From: JBAPRR01 sp049281195 | Lineage (GTDB): Bacteria > Actinomycetota > Acidimicrobiia > Acidimicrobiales > CAVXTF01 | DNA: 18,931 bases | NCBI GenBank assembly: GCA_049281195.1 | Contig: JBAPRR010000147.1 | Span: 1-18,931, forward strand | Direction of reading: 5' to 3' | Shown here: positions 14,050 to 18,931 of the stretch, piece after piece | Layout of the letters: every line of letters begins with the position of its first letter | How positions within the stretch are numbered: position 1 is the stretch's first letter | Notes under the pieces: generated by a model | Database searches by the model: none | What the model was told of the DNA's origin: nothing | What the model saw: only the letters and a program-made list of their open reading frames with translations | Translations under genes and position numbers: made by a program

Positions 14050-15467
14050 CGTCCGCCGTAGATGTAGACGTCGTCGTTGTCGGAGCGGGTTTGGCCGGTC
14101 TCGCCGCCGCAAGAAATCTGAAGGCCGCCGGTCATTCAGTCATCGTCTTCGAGGCCCGCGACCGCGTCGGGGGACGCGTGAAGAACGGTCAGACCTCCGA
14201 CGGCACCGTGGTCGAGATGGGCGGCCAGTGGATCGGCCCCACCCAGGACCGCGTGATCGCGTGGTGCGACAAGTTCGGGCTCGAGCGATTCCCCACCTAC
14301 AACGAGGGTGAGAACCTCATCCACGAAGGAAGGCGGCTCCGTCGGTACAAGGGCGCCATCCCGAAGCTGAACCCTGCTGTCCTGATGGACATCGGCCAGG
14401 CCCAGCTACGCCTGGATCGCATGGCCAAGCGTGTGCCACTCGATGTGCCCTGGACTGCGGATAAGGCCGAGGAGTGGGACGGCCAGACCGTCGAGTCCTG
14501 GGTGAGAAGCAATATGCGCACCTCCGTCGGGCGCCAGATGCTCAGGCTCGGGGTGCGTGCAGTGTTCGCGGCGGAGGCCGCCGACCTGTCGCTGCTTCAC
14601 TTCCTGTTCTACAGCCACTCCGGCGGATATCTCGACCGGCTGTTCAACGTGAAGAACGGTGCACAGGAACAGCGCGTCGTGGGCGGGACGGAGCTCATTG
14701 CGCAACGCGCCGCGGAGCAACTCGGCGATGCAGTACATCTTTCTTCACCGGTCTCGAAGATCACCCAGAGCCCGCACGGCACCGACATCGTCGTAGCGAC
14801 ATCTGATGGGCAGTCGGTGAACTCGAAGCGCGTCATCATCTCGATCCCTCCGCTTTTGGCGGGACGAATCGAGTACGACCCGCAGGTGCCGCCATGGCGC
14901 GAGCAGCTGACACAGCGCATGCCGATGGGGTCGGTCATCAAGTGCCAGGTGGTCTACCCGGAGCCCTTCTGGAGGAAAGAAGGTCTGACCGGACAGATGA
15001 CCGACATCGCCGGTCCTGCTCAGATCACGTTCGACAACTCGCCTCCCTCAGGAAATCCCGGAGTGCTACTTGCTTTCGTCGAAGGAGCACACGCACGCGA
15101 CATGTCGCATCGCGAGCCCGACGAGCGGCGCGGAAGGGTCGTGGAGTGTCTTGTGCGCTGCTTCGGCCAGAAGGCCGCGTACCCCGACGAGTTCATCGAG
15201 CTCGACTGGTCCGCGGAGCGCTGGAGCGGCGGCTGCTACGGGGCGCTGGTCGGTCCCGGCGTGCTGCGCTCCTACGGGATGGCGCTGCGCCAGCCGTGGC
15301 ACAGGATCCACTGGGCCGGCACAGAGACATCCGAGGTGTGGGCCGGATACATGGACGGCGCCATCCGTTCTGGTGAACGGGCGGCACACGTGGTGATGGA
15401 AAAGCTGGACAGCGGCACCCCTGTGGCGTCGCACTCCTCGGCCACAGATTCGGCCGCCACAGGCTGA
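14040..15467 (+). CDS. Flavin monoamine oxidase (MAO/putrescine-oxidase family)
   Basis: This FAD-dependent amine oxidase of 475 residues probably oxidises a primary or polyamine substrate to an aldehyde, releasing ammonia and hydrogen peroxide. The N-terminal dinucleotide fold is VVVVGAGLAGLAAARNL, then FEARDRVGGR and EMGGQWIG. The C-terminal block has SGGCYGALVGPG, where Cys399 aligns with the cysteine that binds FAD covalently in animal MAO. HWAGTETSEVWAGYMDGAI and SGERAA follow. No signal peptide is seen, so it is probably cytoplasmic. There is no Shine-Dalgarno site; the ATG at 14040 is supported by the conserved fold starting within ten residues. Actinobacterial putrescine and tyramine oxidases are the closest functional guesses. 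The C-terminus ends in a short Ser/Ala/Thr repeat (SATDSAATG). Confidence 0.93.
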   Translation: MSPTSAVDVDVVVVGAGLAGLAAARNLKAAGHSVIVFEARDRVGGRVKNGQTSDGTVVEMGGQWIGPTQDRVIAWCDKFGLERFPTYNEGENLIHEGRRLRRYKGAIPKLNPAVLMDIGQAQLRLDRMAKRVPLDVPWTADKAEEWDGQTVESWVRSNMRTSVGRQMLRLGVRAVFAAEAADLSLLHFLFYSHSGGYLDRLFNVKNGAQEQRVVGGTELIAQRAAEQLGDAVHLSSPVSKITQSPHGTDIVVATSDGQSVNSKRVIISIPPLLAGRIEYDPQVPPWREQLTQRMPMGSVIKCQVVYPEPFWRKEGLTGQMTDIAGPAQITFDNSPPSGNPGVLLAFVEGAHARDMSHREPDERRGRVVECLVRCFGQKAAYPDEFIELDWSAERWSGGCYGALVGPGVLRSYGMALRQPWHRIHWAGTETSEVWAGYMDGAIRSGERAAHVVMEKLDSGTPVASHSSATDSAATG

Positions 15468-15472
15468 GCCAT

Positions 15473-15478
15473 TAGGCT
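15473..15478 (+). promoter_or_regulatory. Putative -10 box before icd
   Basis: TAGGCT (TANNNT) ends eight bases before GTG 15487. It overlaps a small inverted repeat, GAGCC-ATTA-GGCTC (15466-15479), that also spans the amine oxidase stop. This suggests icd has its own leaderless promoter in a 19-base gap. Confidence 0.4.
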
Positions 15479-15486
15479 CTTAGTTC

Positions 15487-16683
15487 GTGCCTGAACGCAT
15501 AACGATGCAGCCAGGGGGCGCTTTGACCGTCCCCGATGAACCCATCATCCCCTTCATCGAAGGGGATGGAACCGGAGTGGATATCTGGCCGGCGGCCAAG
15601 CTCGTGCTCGACACGGCGGCGGCCAAGCACGGCAAGAAAGTGGCCTGGAAGGAGGTCCTCGCGGGCGAAAAAGCCTTCAAGGAGACAGGGAACTGGCTTC
15701 CTGAAGAGACCGTCGAGGCCTTCAGGGAGCACCTGATCGGGATCAAGGGTCCTCTCACCACGCCCATCGGTGGCGGGATCAGGTCGCTCAACGTGGCGCT
15801 GCGCCAGCTCCTGGATCTCTACGTGTGCCTCCGTCCGGTGCGTTGGTTTAAGGGAGTGCCCTCCCCGGTGAAGCGCCCCGAGCTCGTGGACATGGTCATC
15901 TTCCGTGAGAACACAGAAGACGTCTACGCCGGCATGGAGGTGCAGGCCGGTACGGACGAGGAGATCGAGCTAGCCACCTTCCTTACCGAGAAGTTCGGCT
16001 GGAAGTTCAAGCCGAACACCGGCATCGGGATCAAGCCGATCTCTGAAGAGGGATCCAAGCGACTCATCCGTGCTGCCGTCAACTACGCGCTCAGCCACGA
16101 CCGCAAGAGCGTCACGCTGGTCCACAAAGGCAACATCCAGAAGTTCACAGAAGGCGCCTTCCGGGGCTGGGGCTACGACCTCGTGCGCGAAGAGTTCGCA
16201 GACGTGGCCGTCAGTTGGGACGACTGTGACGGAAAGCCCGGCGACAAGCTGCTCGTAAAGGACGCCATCGCGGACATCACTCTCCAGCAGGTGCTCACCC
16301 GCCCGGACGACTTCGACGTCATCGCCACGATGAACCTCAACGGCGACTACCTGTCCGACGCTCTCGCCGCCCAGGTCGGCGGGATCGGGATCGCGCCGGG
16401 AGGGAACATCAACTACGTAACCGGACACGGGATCTTCGAGGCGACCCACGGGACCGCTCCGAAGTACGCGGGCCAGGACAAGGTGAACCCGGGATCGGTC
16501 ATCCTGTCGGGAGTGCTCATGTACGAGCACCTCGGTTGGACGGCGGCAGCGCAGGACATCTTGCGGGCGCTCGAAGCCACCATCGCAGACAAGATCGTCA
16601 CCTACGACTTCGCCCGATTGATGGAAGGCGCTACCGAGGTGAAGACGTCCGAGTTCGGTGCGGCAGTCGCCGAGCGAATCTGA
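15487..16683 (+). CDS. icd: Isocitrate dehydrogenase (NADP+), bacterial homodimeric type
   Basis: Icd oxidatively decarboxylates isocitrate to 2-oxoglutarate. The 398-residue protein resembles E. coli Icd throughout: IPFIEGDGTG, the substrate loop GGGIRSLNVALRQ (Ser100 aligns with the E. coli phosphorylated Ser113), LRPVRW, FRENTEDVYAG and HKGNIQKFTEGAF. NADP specificity is indicated by Lys-Tyr in HGTAPKYAG and by Tyr and Arg in TYDFARL, equivalent to E. coli K344/Y345 and Y391/R395. Many actinobacteria instead use the large monomeric enzyme, so the dimeric type is noteworthy. GTG 15487 is favoured by the -10-like box; ATG 15505 is an alternative. The gene is followed by a repeat spacer, then mdh. 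Confidence 0.96.
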   Translation: MPERITMQPGGALTVPDEPIIPFIEGDGTGVDIWPAAKLVLDTAAAKHGKKVAWKEVLAGEKAFKETGNWLPEETVEAFREHLIGIKGPLTTPIGGGIRSLNVALRQLLDLYVCLRPVRWFKGVPSPVKRPELVDMVIFRENTEDVYAGMEVQAGTDEEIELATFLTEKFGWKFKPNTGIGIKPISEEGSKRLIRAAVNYALSHDRKSVTLVHKGNIQKFTEGAFRGWGYDLVREEFADVAVSWDDCDGKPGDKLLVKDAIADITLQQVLTRPDDFDVIATMNLNGDYLSDALAAQVGGIGIAPGGNINYVTGHGIFEATHGTAPKYAGQDKVNPGSVILSGVLMYEHLGWTAAAQDILRALEATIADKIVTYDFARLMEGATEVKTSEFGAAVAERI

Positions 16684-16687
16684 GAGA

Positions 16688-16763
16688 CGCCGTTCCGAGA
16701 AACGCAGCTCCGCGAAACGCAGTTGCGGAAGAACCCAGTTCCGAAAAGAGAGGTTGAAGAACC
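16688..16763 (+). repeat. Five degenerate ~15-bp repeats filling the icd-mdh gap
   Basis: Units start at 16688, 16703, 16718, 16734 and 16749; the clearest are CGCCGTTCCGAGAAA and CGCAGCTCCGCGAAA, and the third has 16 bases. Read in the icd frame beyond its TGA, the gap has no stop for 27 codons. It gives ETPFR, ETQLR and ETQLR then a charged tail, and ends at TGA 16765, which overlaps the mdh GTG. Confidence 0.8.
16744..16753 (+). promoter_or_regulatory. Ribosome-binding site of mdh
   Basis: AAAAGAGAGG lies about ten bases before GTG 16764 and is the only Shine-Dalgarno-like stretch near this start. It is part of the degenerate repeat. Confidence 0.4.
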
Positions 16764-17747
16764 GTGAAGTCACCAGTTCAAGTCACCGTCACGGGCGCGG
16801 CAGGCCAGATCGGCTACTCGCTTCTGTTCCGTATCGCCGCGGGTGACGTGTTCGGTCCCGACCAGCCTCTCGTCCTGCGGCTTTTGGAGATCGAGCCGGC
16901 CATGGGAGCGCTTGAAGGCGTCGTGATGGAGCTGCAGGACTGCGCGTTCCCCCTCCTGAGCGGGATCGAGGCCACATCCGACATGAAGACCGCTTTTGAC
17001 GCAACCAACTGGGCGCTGCTCGTGGGTTCTGTGCCGCGCAAGGCAGGGATGGAACGAAACGACCTGTTGAACATCAACGGAGGCATATTCGGTCCGCAGG
17101 GTGAAGCGATTGCGGCCAACGCATCTTCGGACGTGAAGGTGCTGGTCGTCGGAAACCCGTGCAACACCAACTGCCTGATCGCCCGCTCGCACGCCAAGGA
17201 CGTGCCCGACGACCGGTGGTTCGCCATGATGCGCCTGGACCAGAACCGCGCCCAGAGCCAGCTGGCGCTGAAGGCCGGAGTTCAGGTGACGGACGTGACG
17301 GCGGTCGGGATCTGGGGAAACCACTCGTCGACGCAGTTTCCCGATTTCGAGAACGCCAAGATCGGCGGCAAGCCGGCAGTGGACGTCATCACCGACAGCG
17401 AGTGGCTCTCCGGTGAGTTCATATCGACGGTTCAGCAGCGCGGAGCGGCGATCATCGCCGCCAGGGGCGCTTCATCAGCCGCATCGGCCGCGAGCGCGGT
17501 GGTCGACTCGGTGAGGAGCATCGCATTCGACACCGCCGGGGGCGACTGCGCGTCCCTCGCCGTCGTGTCCCACGGCGAGTACGGCACTCCGGAAGGACTG
17601 ATCTACGGGTTCCCGACGCGTACCGAATCGGGCGCTACGAAAATCGTCGAGGGCCTTACCCACAGCGATTTCGCCACCGGGCTGATCGCGAAGACGACCG
17701 AGGAGCTGGTGGGAGAGCGCGAAGCAGTGAAGGCTCTCCTCAGCTGA
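16764..17747 (+). CDS. mdh: Malate dehydrogenase (NAD+)
   Basis: Mdh oxidises malate to oxaloacetate in the citric acid cycle. The 327-residue protein belongs to the cytosolic-type MDH group common in actinobacteria. The dinucleotide loop is TGAAGQIGYSLL (from residue 10), and LEGVVMELQDCAFPLL follows the second strand. Substrate arginines R92 and R98 lie in VPRKAGMERNDLL. VVGNPCNTN, R157 and catalytic D159 in RLDQNRA, and catalytic H187 in WGNHSSTQFPD are all present. Length and motifs are normal. GTG 16764 yields the expected MKSPVQVTVTGAAGQIG start. It probably shares transcription with icd, 80 bases upstream. Confidence 0.97.
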   Translation: MKSPVQVTVTGAAGQIGYSLLFRIAAGDVFGPDQPLVLRLLEIEPAMGALEGVVMELQDCAFPLLSGIEATSDMKTAFDATNWALLVGSVPRKAGMERNDLLNINGGIFGPQGEAIAANASSDVKVLVVGNPCNTNCLIARSHAKDVPDDRWFAMMRLDQNRAQSQLALKAGVQVTDVTAVGIWGNHSSTQFPDFENAKIGGKPAVDVITDSEWLSGEFISTVQQRGAAIIAARGASSAASAASAVVDSVRSIAFDTAGGDCASLAVVSHGEYGTPEGLIYGFPTRTESGATKIVEGLTHSDFATGLIAKTTEELVGEREAVKALLS

Positions 17748-17769
17748 TCGACTGAACTGATCGATCTGG
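17744..17769 (+). repeat. 13-bp duplication at the mdh stop
   Basis: CTGATCGACTGAA (17744-17756) is followed by CTGATCGATCTGG (17757-17769). The first eight bases, which include the mdh TGA, are identical. The motif resembles the GGCTGATCGA repeat behind sucD. Confidence 0.65.
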
Positions 17770-17782
17770 GCCGTCAGATCGA
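17761..17782 (+). terminator. Hairpin between convergent mdh and the small minus-strand gene
   Basis: TCGATCT and AGATCGA form a perfect seven-base-pair stem around an eight-base loop, 14 bases after the mdh stop. No T-tract follows in either direction, so it is at best an atypical terminator or transcript-end stabiliser. The rest of the gap to 17824 shows nothing. Confidence 0.35.
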
Positions 17783-17824
17783 CGCGAGCACGGCAACCGG
17801 GAGCCTCAACGCCCCCGGGGATGG

Positions 17825-18043
17825 CTAAACGCTGACGAAGTCCGCCACGTCGATGCCCACCTTCGTCAAGAAGTTGAGCTTGCGGACCAGGGTCTGACGC
17901 CAGGCTGCGAAATCGGTGTCGAAATGAGCTCGGTCACCTTCCTCGCATGCATGCTCCAGCTCGTCGAACGCAGCGTCCTCTGCATCAAGGAGCTCGCGGT
18001 AAAGACGGAGAGCGTGGTCGTCGAGGACACCTGGAATCGCCAT
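17825..18043 (-). CDS. Small acidic hypothetical protein
   Basis: I do not recognise this 72-residue protein. It is rich in Asp, Glu, Ala and Leu, looks entirely helical, and has no cysteine, membrane segment or signal peptide. It reads MAIPGVLDDHALRLY, then two probable helices (about 8-35 and 40-62), ending IDVADFVSV. The ATG at 18043 is chosen over upstream in-frame starts because AGGGGAGGT (complement of 18047-18055) gives a strong ribosome-binding site three to five bases away. It lies 153 bases behind sdhB on the same strand and converges with mdh, so it could be read with sdhB or from its own promoter. Confidence 0.7.
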   Translation of the reverse strand: MAIPGVLDDHALRLYRELLDAEDAAFDELEHACEEGDRAHFDTDFAAWRQTLVRKLNFLTKVGIDVADFVSV

Positions 18044-18091
18044 GGGACCTCCCCTTGTTGACACCCTGAGCTGGGTGCCTGCGTGCTTTAC

Positions 18092-18097
18092 AGAATA
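18092..18097 (-). promoter_or_regulatory. Possible -10 box for the small minus-strand gene
   Basis: On the minus strand TATTCT (TANNNT, close to TATAAT) lies about 48 bases before the ATG at 18043. No convincing -35 element is seen upstream. The 153-base gap (18044-18196) otherwise shows nothing clear. Confidence 0.25.
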
Positions 18098-18196
18098 CCC
18101 CCGCCCCGACAGGGAGCGGAATGGGGATGGGCCGATTAACCGAATCGCAACACTCCCGGGCTGGTTCGGCATCCGGCCGCCCAGCAACAGGGCAGT

Positions 18197-18931
18197 TCAG
18201 TCCGGGGTGGGAGCCTGCCCCTCGTTCTCGGCCGTCTTTTGTGGGTGGACCACCGGGGCGGTGGCAGCGGGGGCTGCTCCGGAACCCTCCGCTTGCCCGG
18301 GCGGGCCCCAGTAACCGTCGGCGACGGGAGCTCCCGCCACCGGAGCGCCGGCGTGGGCCGCCAAGCCGGCGTTAGCCGGGACGCCGTAGGCCACGGGCTG
18401 TGGCGGACGGTGTATCGGACTCGGACCGGTGTCTTCAGGGGGAAGGGGGCCGACCTTCCGGCCCAGGACCTTGCGACCGAGCCACGCCACGGGGTCGTAG
18501 CGGGAGTCGACCACGCGCTCTTTCAACGGGATGATGCCGTTGTCGGTGATCTTGATGTGCTCGGGGCACACCTCGGTGCAGCACTTGGTGATGTTGCACA
18601 TGCCCAGGCCGCGGTCGTGCGCCAGCTCGCGGCGGTCGTTGACGTCGAGCGGGTGCATCTCGAGCTCGGCGAAGCGGATGAAGAAGCGCGGCCCGGCGTA
18701 CTTGGGCTTGTTCTCCTCGTGGTCCCGGATGACGTGGCAGACGTCCTGGCACATGAAGCACTCGATGCACTTGCGGAACTCCTGGCCGCGCTCGACGTCG
18801 ACCTGCATCATCCGGTAGCCGCCCTCGGGCTCCGGTCCCGGCTTGAAGGCCGGGATGGTCTTGGCCACCTCGTAGTTGAACGACACGTCGGTGACCAGAT
18901 CGCGGATGATGGGGAAGGTCTTCATGGGCGC
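18197..18931 (-). CDS. sdhB: Succinate dehydrogenase iron-sulfur subunit, 3' part
   Basis: SdhB passes electrons from the flavoprotein to the membrane quinone site. Only the C-terminal part is in the window. The first visible Met (18925) is preceded by Ala-Pro and lies in PMKTFPIIRDLV, an internal linker segment of this family, so the true start and the 2Fe-2S domain lie beyond the window. Counting from that Met, the first cysteine cluster is C53, C56, C59 and C63 (CIECFMCQDVC). The second is C110, C115, C116 and C120 (CNITKCCTEVCP). Together they ligate the 4Fe-4S and 3Fe-4S centres. CQDVCHVIRDHEEN is typical of the actinobacterial/Geobacter-like form. After about residue 165 comes a tail of some 75 residues rich in Pro, Ala and Gly, including GAPVA twice, that SdhB proteins usually lack. 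Confidence 0.93.
   Translation of the reverse strand, partial: APMKTFPIIRDLVTDVSFNYEVAKTIPAFKPGPEPEGGYRMMQVDVERGQEFRKCIECFMCQDVCHVIRDHEENKPKYAGPRFFIRFAELEMHPLDVNDRRELAHDRGLGMCNITKCCTEVCPEHIKITDNGIIPLKERVVDSRYDPVAWLGRKVLGRKVGPLPPEDTGPSPIHRPPQPVAYGVPANAGLAAHAGAPVAGAPVADGYWGPPGQAEGSGAAPAATAPVVHPQKTAENEGQAPTPD

Noticed and set aside
11932..15467. Horizontally acquired island (ABC exporter plus oxidase)
   Set aside because: No flanking direct repeats typical of integration, tRNA, integrase or composition change is evident; only gene content hints at insertion.
16658..16846. Arg/Ser-rich open frame across the icd-mdh junction
   Set aside because: It is out of frame with both genes and reflects the stop-free 15-bp repeat array; kept only as a repeat, with the icd-frame reading noted separately.
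18044..18187. N-terminal extension of the 72-residue minus-strand protein to start at 18187
   Set aside because: The extension is Gly/Pro/Arg-rich and unlike the rest, while a strong ribosome-binding site sits directly before the ATG at 18043.

Overview
The window is a high-GC, gene-dense stretch of core-metabolism chromosome, almost all transcribed left to right. The order pcrA, small cobalamin-binding mutase subunit, sucC-sucD, purN-purH, folD and later mdh matches, from memory, the conserved Actinomycetota neighbourhood (pcrA-sucCD-purNH in mycobacteria; pcrA, icmB, sucCD, purNH, folD, mdh in Streptomyces). GTG starts, few Shine-Dalgarno sites and TANNNT boxes placed just before start codons also fit an actinomycete. 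The divergence of the proteins suggests a lineage away from the model genera, perhaps Acidimicrobiia-like, but that is inference. I see no rRNA, tRNA, insertion sequence, prophage, CRISPR array or origin. No gap without a gene exceeds 300 bases.

Layout. 1-1053: 3' part of guaA. 1097-4737: pcrA-type helicase overlapping a class I methyltransferase by one base. 4829-5239: 136-residue B12-binding protein. 5404-7436: sucC and sucD overlapping by four bases. 7576-11877: a one-carbon/purine block, purN, purH, folD and metF. 11932-13987: a two-gene ABC-2 exporter. 14040-15467: a flavin monoamine oxidase with the covalent-FAD cysteine. 15487-17747: icd then mdh. The last part is on the minus strand: a 72-residue unknown protein (17825-18043) and the 3' part of sdhB (18197-18931).

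How the genes fit together. Icd, SucCD, SdhB and Mdh are four citric-acid-cycle steps. The B12 subunit belongs to a family whose methylmalonyl-CoA mutase members feed succinyl-CoA to that cycle. PurN and PurH consume 10-formyl-tetrahydrofolate, FolD makes it, and MetF diverts the same pool to methionine, so that block couples folate supply to IMP synthesis.

Most notable. No clearly new multi-gene system is visible. What stands out is a repeated architectural habit. Nearly every gene boundary, and several protein termini, carries short direct tandem repeats with units of 9 to 21 bp, often 15 bp. They frequently duplicate stop or start codons. At purH/folD this produces a six-codon mini-ORF linking one stop to the next start. 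At icd/mdh it produces a 15-bp array open in the icd frame that ends in a GTGA overlap with mdh. Six genes also have a TANNNT box 6 to 9 bases before the start codon, which suggests leaderless mRNAs. At residue level, PurH lacks the usual lysine of its RVKTLHP motif, PurN lacks the usual phosphate-site asparagine, and PcrA appears to lack its C-terminal Tudor-like domain.
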